This document shows positions 9,084-18,942 of a stretch of DNA of 44,921 nucleotides, piece after piece. The stretch is from Acidimicrobiaceae bacterium (lineage in GTDB: Bacteria > Actinomycetota > Acidimicrobiia > Acidimicrobiales > RAAP-2): assembly GCA_003141815.1 (NCBI GenBank), contig PLNQ01000063.1:1-44921 (forward strand), given 5' to 3'. The position numbers and the translations under genes were made by a program. Each line of letters opens with the position of its first letter. Within the stretch, counting starts at the first letter, position 1. The notes below the pieces were generated by a model that searched no databases, was not told where the DNA came from, and saw only the letters and a program-made list of their open reading frames with translations.

Positions 9084-9764
9084 ATGCGAATCGTGAGCTT
9101 GGTCCCCTCGGTGACGGAGACACTCTCGGCCTGGGATCGAACACCCGTCGCCTGTACCCGATTCTGCGAGCGGCCGGACCTCGAACACGTAGGAGGCACC
9201 AAGGATCCCAATATCGCGCGGATCGTCGAACTGAACCCCGACCTCGTGGTCGTCGACGCCGAGGAAAACCGACGCGAGGATTACGACGCCCTTCTTTCGA
9301 GCGGTGTCGAAGTATGCGCTCTGCACGTGCGATCTCTCGCAGACGTCAATCAGGCGATGGCGGATCTCGCTGATGGCGTCGACGCTCGTTGGTCGCTGCT
9401 CGATATTGGCGAACCGCGACCCGTTCGCGCGCGCGCCTTTGTCCCGATTTGGCGCCGCCCCTACGTTGCCCTCGGCTCACCGACATACGGTTCGTCGGTC
9501 CTGGCGCACCTCGGTATCGCCAACATCTTTGAAGGCGGTGGTACGTACCCCGAGGTTGAACTAGAAGACGTCGTCGAAATGAGCGCGGACGTGGTACTCG
9601 CCCCCAGCGAACCGTACCCCTTTACGAATCGCCAACTTCTCGAACTTGAGACCGTCGCGCCGACCGTGTTCGTCGATGGCAAGGACCTCTTCTGGTGGGG
9701 GAGTCGAACACGAGACGCGCTGATTCGACTCGACCGCAATCTCTCGACGCTACCAACGCACTGA
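9084..9764 (+). CDS. BtuF/TroA-type cobalamin- or metal-binding protein without signal peptide
   Basis: 226 residues starting MRIVSLVPSVTETLSAW, the typical first strand of helical-backbone periplasmic binding proteins of the cobalamin/siderophore group. TRFCERPD and VGGTKDPNIARIVELNPDLVV follow as in BtuF-like proteins, and the second lobe begins near VALGSPTYGSSVLAHLGI. There is no signal peptide or lipobox, so a cytoplasmic place is likely unless export is indirect; stand-alone, leaderless BtuF-like proteins are common in actinobacteria. No ABC transporter for it is seen nearby. It starts 60 bases after the permease gene. Ligand is unknown. Confidence 0.75.
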   Translation: MRIVSLVPSVTETLSAWDRTPVACTRFCERPDLEHVGGTKDPNIARIVELNPDLVVVDAEENRREDYDALLSSGVEVCALHVRSLADVNQAMADLADGVDARWSLLDIGEPRPVRARAFVPIWRRPYVALGSPTYGSSVLAHLGIANIFEGGGTYPEVELEDVVEMSADVVLAPSEPYPFTNRQLLELETVAPTVFVDGKDLFWWGSRTRDALIRLDRNLSTLPTH

Positions 9765-9862
9765 GCGAGGGGTCGAAGCATCGCTGTTGAAAGCTTCCAT
9801 TTCTTCTGATCTGATGTATCGGTGGGTGACGGACAACTCGGCGCGCCCGCGTCACTACCTCT

Positions 9863-11975
<2,113 letters not shown>

Positions 11976-11981
11976 ACAACT

Positions 11982-11987
11982 ACTTTA
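11982..11987 (-). promoter_or_regulatory. -10 box of leaderless MarR gene
   Basis: TAAAGT on the minus strand, followed by six bases and the GTG start at 11975, so transcription would begin at the start codon. Confidence 0.5.
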
Positions 11988-11996
11988 CTGGGGGCA

Positions 11997-12028
11997 TCGA
12001 GACCCGTGACCCTGAATATCGGTCTCTA
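11997..12028. promoter_or_regulatory. Inverted repeat, candidate MarR operator
   Basis: TCGAGACC and GGTCTCTA are inverted copies (7 of 8 positions) separated by 16 bases. They cover the position expected for the -35 element of the MarR-MFS operon, which would suit repression. This is inference from position and symmetry. Confidence 0.4.
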
Positions 12029-12324
12029 CTTCCCTCATGTTTCTCCTCATGAGAACGATGAGTAGCCTCAGTTCCTATTTCAGCCCTGGCCGCCTCGGCA
12101 GGAAGAAGAGGGTCTCAAATGGAGGGATGAAGGTGATGGCCTGACGCCGAGGGGGCTTGTATCGCTCTAGCGCCGTTCGAACGTGGGGCCGCGCGATCAG
12201 GCACCGTTTCGCTAGGTGATTTTCTAAAGTGAATGACCGAATACCCATGCACCGGGGCGAAGGTTTAAGTACGACACGTGCCCGTCACTCGCTTCGGTTC
12301 ACGAAAGTATTCATCTCGGGACCG

Positions 12325-12330
12325 TAGGGT
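12325..12330 (+). promoter_or_regulatory. -10 box of leaderless small ORF
   Basis: TAGGGT followed by exactly six bases and the ATG at 12337. The same hexamer and spacing precede the gene at 38637. Confidence 0.45.
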
Positions 12331-12336
12331 ATTGGC

Positions 12337-12435
12337 ATGTACGACCTTACCCAAGTGCAACGTGACGTACATCGCTTGACGGCCAGGATTCTTCAAGTGA
12401 CGACACGCGTGGCCGACCGCGTCGAGCGCGAGTAA
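12337..12435 (+). CDS. Small leaderless ORF (32 aa) ahead of the flavin oxidoreductase
   Basis: MYDLTQVQRDVHRLTARILQ begins a 32-residue peptide with an amphipathic, helix-like pattern and charged end. It stops three bases before the ATG of the downstream LLM gene, which has no clear ribosome site of its own, so translation of the two may be coupled. The TAGGGT box at the exact leaderless distance supports real translation. I do not recognise the peptide; it may be a coupling or leader peptide, or only a chance frame. Confidence 0.4.
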   Translation: MYDLTQVQRDVHRLTARILQVTTRVADRVERE

Positions 12436-12438
12436 AAG

Positions 12439-13251
12439 ATGCGCCGTGGTCTTTTTCTTCCTCCCTTCGATGGCCTTGCTAATCCCGACCGGCTCGTCGA
12501 ACTAGCCACAAAGGCCGAGTCGTCAGGTTGGGACGGCTTCTTTCTCTGGGACCATCTGCTCTATGCGCCACCGGTGCGCGACATTCTCGACTCCTACGTG
12601 TGTCTTGCAGCCATCGCTGCGGCGACGTCGACGATTCAGTTGGGACCGATGGTGACACCTCTCATCCGGCGCCGCCCCGCCGTCGTCGCGCGCCAGGCAG
12701 TCACCTTGGACCTGCTGTCGCATGGTCGTCTCGTCCTCGGTTTTGGTATCGGCGACGACGGTGGTAAGGGTGAGCTTTCATCTTTCGGCGAGATTACCGA
12801 CGCGCCGTCGCGGGGTCGCGCGTTGAGTGAAGGGCTCGATGTTCTCACGGGCCTTCTCTCGGGTGATGAAGTGCGCCACGTTGGTGAGTTCTACCGTGCC
12901 GACGGCGTGAATTTCCTTCCGGTGGCGGCGCGCCCAACTGGCATACCCATCTGGCTGGCCGCGCGGTGGCCGAATCCGGCGCCAATTCGTCGCGCCGCCA
13001 AGTACCAAGGCGTCGTCGTCATTCAGATGACGAGTCCCGCTGAGGTGAGTTCGTTGAAAGAGCAGCTGGTTCGCGCTGGTGCCGACCTCGGTAATTTTGA
13101 CATTGTGGTACTCGGCGCCGACGGTGACGATCCACGCGTGTGGGCCGACGCGGGCGTGACGTGGCTCCTCACACAACTCGGCCCGTATGAGTTGAAATTT
13201 TCTGAGGCCATCGATCGAGTGGCTGCTGGACCTTCACGGCAACGTCCCTAG
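12439..13251 (+). CDS. LLM-class flavin/F420-dependent oxidoreductase
   Basis: 270 residues of luciferase-like TIM barrel, on the short side for the family. Marks are WDGFFLWDHLLY after the first strand, IQLGPMVTPLIRRRP, VTLDLLSHGRLVLGFGIG and the segment GIPIWLAARWPNPAPIRRA. The product would bind F420 or FMN in the cytoplasm; substrate is unknown. It follows the 32-codon ORF by three bases. Its 3' end overlaps by 18 bases a possible small gene on the other strand. Confidence 0.88.
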   Translation: MRRGLFLPPFDGLANPDRLVELATKAESSGWDGFFLWDHLLYAPPVRDILDSYVCLAAIAAATSTIQLGPMVTPLIRRRPAVVARQAVTLDLLSHGRLVLGFGIGDDGGKGELSSFGEITDAPSRGRALSEGLDVLTGLLSGDEVRHVGEFYRADGVNFLPVAARPTGIPIWLAARWPNPAPIRRAAKYQGVVVIQMTSPAEVSSLKEQLVRAGADLGNFDIVVLGADGDDPRVWADAGVTWLLTQLGPYELKFSEAIDRVAAGPSRQRP

Positions 13252-13452
13252 TTCGACCATGTAGGGAGTGTGAACGGTAATCGCACAACTTCTTCGACAC
13301 GCCGCACATGCCGTGGAGCCGATCGGGCACGCTGACGCTTTGGCCACGTCGCGGTGCGCGTCGGCATCGAACGTGCAATAGTGTCCGGAGGTTTTGAACT
13401 TGACGTGAACAGCAGCGCTCGCAGATTTTGGCATCGGGGGCAGTGCGGTCAT
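13234..13452 (-). CDS. Possible small Cys-rich protein (72 aa)
   Basis: A 72-codon minus-strand frame from ATG 13452, with a second ATG at 13434. It holds five Cys, four in a close group (CPIGSTACAACRRSC), and a His-containing segment HYCTFDADAHRDV, so metal binding is conceivable. Third-position composition looks coding-like. Against it: no ribosome site or -10 box at the usual distance, and I do not recognise a family. It fills an otherwise unexplained gap between the oxidoreductase and the permease. Confidence 0.38.
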   Translation of the reverse strand: MTALPPMPKSASAAVHVKFKTSGHYCTFDADAHRDVAKASACPIGSTACAACRRSCAITVHTPYMVELGTLP

Positions 13453-13560
13453 AATCGTTGAGCCCGCGAATAGGGCACCCGAGAAGGGCCTAAGACCGGC
13501 GCACTGGGCCTTATTTCCAGCGTCGTCATCGCCGTTGCCTCGACGGCTCCCGCGTACAGC

Positions 13561-15012
13561 ATGGCGGCGACGCTCGGCTTTGTCGTCGTGGCGATCGGCC
13601 TTCAGGCGCCCGTCGTCACGATCCTCGCCTTCTTCCCGATGTGGTTCATCTCCATTGCCTTCCAACAGATGAACAAGGCCGACCCCGACTGCGGAGCGTC
13701 ATTCACATGGGCGACGAGAGCGTTCAGTCCGCGCGTGGGCTGGATGGGTGGTTGGGGAGTCATCGCGGCGGACATCATCGTGATGGCGAGCCTCGCCCAG
13801 ATCGCTGGCCAGTACGTGCTCGATCTGTTCAACGCGAACGGCATCGGCAACAACGCCACCAGTCCTTGGGTACTCACCGTCGGCATCGCGTGGATCGTCG
13901 CCATGACGTGGATCTGTTACATCGGCATTGAAATCTCCGCCAACTTCCAAAAGGCCCTGCTCGGCATCGAACTCACGATGTTGACAGTGCTCTCGGTCCG
14001 GGCACTCGTCCGAGTGGGTAACGGCAGCGCTCCGGTTGGCCATCTCGTGCCCGCCGCCTCGTGGTTCGATCCCTTCAAGGTGAAGCACTTCAGTGGCTTC
14101 GTCGTCGGACTCGCGGACATGCTCTTCATCTACTGGGGTTGGGACACGGCACTCAATCTCAACGAGGAGACCGTGGACGCGGAAACCGTGCCCGGGAAGG
14201 CGGGCGTCATCGCGACGTTCATTCTGCTCGGCACCTACACCATGGTGATCCTTGCCGTCGAGTCCTTTGCGGGAATTGGTGCCTCAGGAATTGGGCTGGG
14301 CAACTCCGCCCACACGAACGACGTGCTCTCCATCCTCGGTCCCGCGATCTTCGGACACTCGACGTTGGCGTCCGTGCTCGATCATCTCTTGTTGTTGATG
14401 GTGCTGTCCTCAGCGGCGGCGTCGACCCAGACGACCATCTTGCCGACTGCTCGCACCGCTCCGTCGATGTCGGTACACAAGGCAATTCCACAAGTGCTCG
14501 CGAAGATGCATAAGCGCTTTCTCACGCCCACCGTTTCGACAGTGACCTTCGGGTTAGTGTCGATCGCTCTCTACGCGGTGATGAACCACCTCTCCGCCGG
14601 ACACGTGATCGCCGACTTCGTGTCCGCTCTCGGGGTGATGATCGCGCTCTACTACGGACTGACGGGTTGGTCGTGCGTGTGGTACTACCGTAAGACGTTG
14701 ACCGCGAGCGTTCACAACTTCTTTATCCAAGGCGTCTTGCCGTTGATCGGCGCCGTCATCTTGTACTTCATCCTCGGATGGTCCTTCTGGTACTACTGGA
14801 ACCCGACGAACAGTTACACCCACTTGGGCATCTTCCATCATCAGTTCGGTGGGACGTTCATCCTCAACGTCGGAGCGCTCTTGCTTGGCGTGATTCTCAT
14901 GATCACGATGAATGCCGTCCGGCCAGCCTTCTTTCGAGGCGAGACGCTCAATCGTGAATCGCCGACCCTCGTCACCGAGGACTTTGTCACGAAGAGTGAA
15001 CAGGCGCATTAG
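13561..15012 (+). CDS. APC-family permease, N-terminus displaced or damaged
   Basis: 483 codons from the first in-frame ATG, with about 11 membrane helices. Family similarity clearly starts earlier: the same frame upstream reads KTGALGLISSVVIAVAST then APAYSMAATLGF from about 13492, which is the normal APC helix 1. No ATG, GTG or TTG exists between the in-frame stop at 13471 and 13561, so the true start must lie in another frame behind a one-base shift near 13490, or use a rare codon such as CTG 13504. YWGWDTALNLNEETVDAE marks helix 6. The uspA gene follows after 54 bases, a common pairing. Substrate is unknown. Confidence 0.85.
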   Translation: MAATLGFVVVAIGLQAPVVTILAFFPMWFISIAFQQMNKADPDCGASFTWATRAFSPRVGWMGGWGVIAADIIVMASLAQIAGQYVLDLFNANGIGNNATSPWVLTVGIAWIVAMTWICYIGIEISANFQKALLGIELTMLTVLSVRALVRVGNGSAPVGHLVPAASWFDPFKVKHFSGFVVGLADMLFIYWGWDTALNLNEETVDAETVPGKAGVIATFILLGTYTMVILAVESFAGIGASGIGLGNSAHTNDVLSILGPAIFGHSTLASVLDHLLLLMVLSSAAASTQTTILPTARTAPSMSVHKAIPQVLAKMHKRFLTPTVSTVTFGLVSIALYAVMNHLSAGHVIADFVSALGVMIALYYGLTGWSCVWYYRKTLTASVHNFFIQGVLPLIGAVILYFILGWSFWYYWNPTNSYTHLGIFHHQFGGTFILNVGALLLGVILMITMNAVRPAFFRGETLNRESPTLVTEDFVTKSEQAH

Positions 15013-15066
15013 GTTGAGGCGCCATCGTACGTTCGCTCTTCATTCCTCGAAAGGAGGCGTAGCCTC

Positions 15067-15507
15067 ATGACCAACACTTCTTCACCTCCGCGCGTGGTCG
15101 TCGGTGTCGACGGCTCGGCGCCGGCCGCCAACGCGCTCGAGTTCGCCATCGAAGAGGCTCGCCTTCGAAAGGCCACCCTGCACGTCACGTACGCGTACAC
15201 CGTCATGGCGTCACCGGTGACGGGGTCTACGGGCAAGGACTACTACGAACAAGTCGAGGCGGAAGCGAAAGAGTTTCTCCAAGGAATCGTGGCGACGGCC
15301 CCCTCGACGGAGGGCCTCGAGGTCGAATGCTTGGGCGTCCCGGGCAACCCGTCCGAGGTGCTCATTGAGGCCCGTCGTGGGGCCACCTTGTTAGTCGTCG
15401 GTTCGAGGGGACAAGGTGGATTCTTGGGACTCTTGATGGGTTCGGTGTCGACCCAGTGCGTGCACCACTCGCACTGTCCGGTGCTCGTCGTTCGTGAAGG
15501 TCACTGA
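15067..15507 (+). CDS. Universal stress protein (UspA family)
   Basis: 146 residues, one Usp domain. VVVGVDGSAPAANALEFA is the first strand and helix, and VVGSRGQGGFLGLLMGSVS holds the G-x2-G-x9-G-S/T motif of the ATP-binding subgroup. Such proteins are cytoplasmic dimers linked to stress and starvation and are often encoded beside transporters, as here beside the APC permease. The start is well set by AAAGGAGG at 15049-15056. Confidence 0.93.
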   Translation: MTNTSSPPRVVVGVDGSAPAANALEFAIEEARLRKATLHVTYAYTVMASPVTGSTGKDYYEQVEAEAKEFLQGIVATAPSTEGLEVECLGVPGNPSEVLIEARRGATLLVVGSRGQGGFLGLLMGSVSTQCVHHSHCPVLVVREGH

Positions 15508-15544
15508 GCGCGGCGTCGACTGCGCGAATCCTCGGCCGCGAAGA

Positions 15545-15576
15545 TGCTCTCGTGCACGGATGCTGCCTGGAGAGCA
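15545..15576 (+). terminator. Hairpin between uspA and the YbjQ-like operon
   Basis: TGCTCTC and GAGAGCA form a perfect 7-bp stem around a 17-base loop. No U run follows, so it may be a factor-dependent terminator or a regulatory site for the next operon. Confidence 0.35.
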
Positions 15577-15605
15577 CCGTCGGTCGGCTTGTAAGGTGAC
15601 CACTA

Positions 15606-16007
15606 ATGGCCCCCATGGATGAATCGTACGACTTGAGCTTGGCGGCGGCGGCGTTGCGATCGAACAGTGCCGACGTCCACGCGCTCCTAAAGGCGCTCTG
15701 CAGCGAGTTGTCGGACACTCTGGGTGACCGACTGCGCACGCAACGCGGGGGTGGGCGACGGCACAAGTCCGACGAAATATCATCGGTGAAGATCGCCATG
15801 GCGAACGATCAGTTCGAAGCGGTCGTCGACGGAGGTGACCTTCTCTGCACGGTGGGACACGTATCCGGTGGTATTCGCATTCGTAACGAAACCGTCGACA
15901 TGGACCAGTGGATCACGCGACTGCTCCAAGCGTTACAGGCCGAGGCGGCCCACAGCGACGCGGCCCGCCTCGCTCTCGAAAACATTGTCATCGGAGGACA
16001 TCAGTGA
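15606..16007 (+). CDS. Unknown protein heading the YbjQ-like operon
   Basis: 133 residues, no signal peptide or membrane helix. An N-terminal Ala/Leu-rich helical part (about 8-40) leads to a basic linker RTQRGGGRRHK, a predicted beta part with VKIAMANDQFEAVVDGG and IRIRNETVDMDQW, and a C-terminal helix ending in IVIGGHQ. I do not recognise the family. AAGGTGA lies at ribosome-site distance from ATG 15606; the overlapping TAAGGT could also serve as a -10 box two bases short of leaderless spacing. Its stop overlaps the next start (GTGA), so it is translationally coupled to the first double-YbjQ gene. Confidence 0.75.
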   Translation: MAPMDESYDLSLAAAALRSNSADVHALLKALCSELSDTLGDRLRTQRGGGRRHKSDEISSVKIAMANDQFEAVVDGGDLLCTVGHVSGGIRIRNETVDMDQWITRLLQALQAEAAHSDAARLALENIVIGGHQ

Positions 16008-16801
16008 GCGACGTAACGAACGATCTACCCGAAGCGACGGGACGGCGACTCGAAGAGTTGGAGAAAGGACTCTTCACTTCCGATCTCTCGGTGAACGAAT
16101 TTCTTCTGATCAAGGAAGTGGGTTTTCACCCGGTGGGCTTCGTCATGGGTTCGTCGATCTATCACACGGGTATCCAGACCCGTAAGTGGGGACAGAGCCT
16201 CGAACTGACGAAACTCACTGAGGCCATGTACAACGCCCGCGAGCTCGCCATGACGCGCATGGAAGAAGAAGCCAGCGAACTCGGCGCGGACGGCGTCGTG
16301 GGCGTTCGTCTCGACGTCAACTACTACGAGTGGGGTAAGGACGCGGCGGAGTTCATCGCCGTCGGTACCGCCGTCAAGGCCGAGGACGGCGTCTCACGAC
16401 TTAACCAACTCGGCAAACCATTTACCTCGGATCTGTCGGGACAGGACTTCTGGACCCTCTTGCAAACGGGCTACTTCCCGCAGGGCCTCGTGATGGGTAC
16501 CTGCGTGTACCACATTGCCCACCGCGGCCTCGGCCAGACGCTCGGTACAACGGGTCAGAACGTGGAGTTGCCGAACTTCACCCAGGCACTTTACGAGGCG
16601 CGCGAACTGGCGATGACGCGGATGCAGGATGAAGCGACGCAACTCGGCGCCACGGGCATCGTTGGCGTGCGACTCGAAGAGAAGTCGCACCAGTGGGGCT
16701 CGCACACCATAGAGTTCCTCTCGCTCGGCACCGCAGTCTTGAAGACCTCGAACGAGGTCACGCTGGCCAAGCCCACGACGATCATCACACTCGACAACTA
16801 A
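16004..16801 (+). CDS. Double YbjQ-like (heavy-metal-binding family) protein A
   Basis: 265 residues with two similar domains (about 23-125 and 140-247). Each begins FTSDLS, continues with G-x-x-P-x-G-(F/L)-VMG, and ends with the YbjQ core: ARELAMTRMEEEASELGAD, GVVGVRLD and a (V/L)GTAVK strand. The single-domain YbjQ family forms small beta-rich oligomers of unknown role, sometimes named heavy-metal-binding; no metal site is evident here. GTG 16004 overlaps the previous stop and has GGAGG at 15993-15997. The stop shares one base with the next ATG. Likely cytoplasmic, and likely assembles with the two paralogs that follow. Confidence 0.85.
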   Translation: MSDVTNDLPEATGRRLEELEKGLFTSDLSVNEFLLIKEVGFHPVGFVMGSSIYHTGIQTRKWGQSLELTKLTEAMYNARELAMTRMEEEASELGADGVVGVRLDVNYYEWGKDAAEFIAVGTAVKAEDGVSRLNQLGKPFTSDLSGQDFWTLLQTGYFPQGLVMGTCVYHIAHRGLGQTLGTTGQNVELPNFTQALYEARELAMTRMQDEATQLGATGIVGVRLEEKSHQWGSHTIEFLSLGTAVLKTSNEVTLAKPTTIITLDN

Positions 16802-17697
16802 TGAGCGATCTGCCCGAGGCGGCCGAGCGACGACTGTCCGGAGGCGCCTTCTCCTCCGGGCTCAGCGTGTCGGACTTTGGCGCGTGTCTCGAGATGGGCC
16901 TCGAACCCGTGGGCCTGGTGCAGGGGTTTTGCGCCATGCACCAAGGCGCGTACGCCATGGGCGGGGCTCTGTCGAGAGGCCTCTCGCCGTACGGGGGTTC
17001 GGGCAGTGGCTACGTGCAGAACTACCAGTGTCCCCACGGCATGATCTCCAACGAACATCGCTCGTGGGGCCAGAACTACGAGCAGACCTGGGTACAGGAC
17101 GCCTGGAACCAAGGTTTCACCAGCGCGTACCACCGCATGCTCGAAGAAGCGACGACGCTCGGTGCCCACGGCGTCGTCGGGGTCATCGACACCCAGACGC
17201 CCCTCGGCGACATGGGCGTCATTGAGTTCCACGTACGAGGAACCGCGGTCAAGGTGCTCGACATGTCGGTACCCACCTCGAGTCCGTGGAACACGTTCTT
17301 GGCCGGTCAGCGACTCGCGAAGGTCTTCGAAGCCGGCTACGTGCCGGTATCGGTCGTCGCGGCGGTCTCGTCAGTGCGGGTGTGGGCCTACTGCGTGACC
17401 GAGTACCTGATGGAGGGTTTCGCCGGATCGATGTGGACCACGGCCTCGAACTCCTCGAACGCCGTCGAGATTGAGCAGATCGTCACCGCGCAGACGTGGT
17501 CGCGCCAAAGAGTGCGCGCATCAGCTCGCGCGCAATTGCAAGGCGACGCCCTACACGGGGCCGACTTACGTCTGGTGGAGCGAGAGTTCGAAAAGGGTGA
17601 CCTCGAGATTCAGGCCGTACTGCGCGGCAATCGGATTCGTCGATTCAAGGACTTCGACCCACTGCCCGTTCCCCAACCGACGGTTCGTCTCTCGTGA
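16801..17697 (+). CDS. Double YbjQ-like protein B with inserted Gly/Tyr-rich loop
   Basis: 298 residues. Domain 1 (about 17-150) keeps SSGLSVSDFGACLEMGLEPV, AYHRMLEEATTLGAHGVVGV and a final RGTAVKVL strand, but holds an extra stretch of about 40 residues (48-90) rich in Gly, Tyr and Ser with CPHG and NEHRSWG. Domain 2 (about 158-285) keeps only the fold outline: GYVPVSVVAAVSS, then RAQLQGDALHGADL and EIQAVLRGNRI in place of the usual core. The ATG overlaps the stop of protein A by one base, and the stop overlaps protein C's GTG by four. This fits a specialised member of a co-assembled set; that is inference. Confidence 0.8.
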   Translation: MSDLPEAAERRLSGGAFSSGLSVSDFGACLEMGLEPVGLVQGFCAMHQGAYAMGGALSRGLSPYGGSGSGYVQNYQCPHGMISNEHRSWGQNYEQTWVQDAWNQGFTSAYHRMLEEATTLGAHGVVGVIDTQTPLGDMGVIEFHVRGTAVKVLDMSVPTSSPWNTFLAGQRLAKVFEAGYVPVSVVAAVSSVRVWAYCVTEYLMEGFAGSMWTTASNSSNAVEIEQIVTAQTWSRQRVRASARAQLQGDALHGADLRLVEREFEKGDLEIQAVLRGNRIRRFKDFDPLPVPQPTVRLS

Positions 17698-18536
17698 CGA
17701 ACCCGGACGAGGCCAAGAGTCCGATCGACGCGAAGGCGGAAGTTCGTCGAGCAGTGGCGTCGCTCGAAGGGAAGGCGCCGAACGTGGAATCGACGACGTC
17801 GGATCTCTCGATCGACGAGGAACTCAACCTTCACTCGATTGGTTGGGAGCCCGTCGAACTCGTGAGCGGCGTGTCGCTCTTTTCGACGCCCGTCGGCCTG
17901 TGGAACTGGGGCGAGGGGGAGATCGTGTCTGCGTCGCAGGCGCACGCGCAAGCCTTCAAGTACGCCATCGGACGAATCCATAAGGAAGCCGCCGACGCGG
18001 GCGGCCACGGTGTCGTGGGTGTGCACATCGAACGCCGCGTGTACTCGACGCACATCGAAGTCTCGCTGCTCGGCACGGCCATACGTCCGGTGGGCGCTAA
18101 AAGCATTGAGGCGAGCAACGTCTTTGTCTCGGACCTTTCGGCGCGCGACTTCACGCTGTTGATGGTTGCGGGTTGGGAACCACTCGGTCTCGCGACGGGC
18201 GCCAGCTTCGTCTACGCCCCACGAAGGACGATGGGTACGGTGCTACAACAACAGTCCCAGAACGTGGAACTGAAGAACTACACCGAAGCGATGTACTCTT
18301 CACGAGAATCGGCCATGGAACGAATGCAACAGGGCGCCCTCGAACTCAAGGGCACTGGCGTGGTGGGGGTCAAAGTGGTCGAAGGTCCAATGACGTTTGC
18401 CACGCACGCGGTGGGCTTCGCCGCATGGGGAACCGTCGTACGTCTCGTGAAGGACTCCCATCACTTCGTGCGACCCACGATGGTGGTGTCGCTCAATGAT
18501 CTCGGTGTCGCCTTCAACGCTCAGTCACTGCACTGA
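17694..18536 (+). CDS. Double YbjQ-like protein C
   Basis: 280 residues with an N-terminal helical extension (1-33) and two YbjQ-like domains (about 36-135 and 140-250). Domain 1 has TSDLSIDEELNLHSIGWEPV and GGHGVVGVHIERR, domain 2 has VSDLSARDFTLLMVAGWEPL, MQQGALELKGTGVVGVKVVE and a WGTVVRLVK end strand. The C-terminal tail ends FNAQSLH. The GTG start lies in a GTGA overlap with protein B. With proteins A and B it makes six related domains encoded in about 2.5 kb. Confidence 0.85.
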   Translation: MTNPDEAKSPIDAKAEVRRAVASLEGKAPNVESTTSDLSIDEELNLHSIGWEPVELVSGVSLFSTPVGLWNWGEGEIVSASQAHAQAFKYAIGRIHKEAADAGGHGVVGVHIERRVYSTHIEVSLLGTAIRPVGAKSIEASNVFVSDLSARDFTLLMVAGWEPLGLATGASFVYAPRRTMGTVLQQQSQNVELKNYTEAMYSSRESAMERMQQGALELKGTGVVGVKVVEGPMTFATHAVGFAAWGTVVRLVKDSHHFVRPTMVVSLNDLGVAFNAQSLH

Positions 18537-18608
18537 CGAGACCAACGATTGCTTGACTCCGAGCCAACATCATCATCATCTTCGGGGCTGGGCCCTATCG
18601 TTCATACT

Positions 18609-18914
18609 GTGAAACTTGACGTTTATCGGAGTTGCACGCGCCAAGAGAAGCGCGAAGTTCTCGAGACGTTCTGGCGCGCCAACGTGCACGCGTCAGCCCG
18701 GATTCACGAGGCGGCGCTGCAGTACGGCCCGTTCGCCGTCATCTCGCTCGCCGCGGTGGTCCTGGAGCTGGCCCTCGTGATCTTCGTCTCGATTCATCGT
18801 GCTCCCGTGGTGGGTTGGCTCGCCATCGTTTTCGAAGCCGTTGTTCTGCTCTCTTTGTGGTGGTCCCTCGTTCGATTCCGGGCCGTAAGAAGTCACTCGA
18901 TCGAATCGACGTAG
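18609..18914 (+). CDS. Small membrane protein with two TM helices
   Basis: 101 residues from GTG 18609: a charged N-terminal part (YRSCTRQEKREVLETFWRAN), two hydrophobic helices (FAVISLAAVVLELALVIFVS and VVGWLAIVFEAVVLLSLWW) and a short basic tail. TATCGT seven bases before the GTG suggests a leaderless start; a TTG at 18549 would add 20 Ser-rich residues. It sits about 70 bases behind the YbjQ-like operon on the same strand, so it may share the transcript or have its own promoter. Family not recognised. Confidence 0.6.
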   Translation: MKLDVYRSCTRQEKREVLETFWRANVHASARIHEAALQYGPFAVISLAAVVLELALVIFVSIHRAPVVGWLAIVFEAVVLLSLWWSLVRFRAVRSHSIEST

Positions 18915-18942
18915 TTCATCTCTTCGTGCGACGGTGGCGCGC

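Larger units (their letters stand above)
11976..12336. other. Intergenic region upstream of the MarR-MFS operon
   Basis: 361 bases with no supported gene. It contains the MarR promoter and inverted repeat at the left and the TAGGGT -10 box of the small ORF at the right. Between them I see nothing recognisable. Confidence 0.5.
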
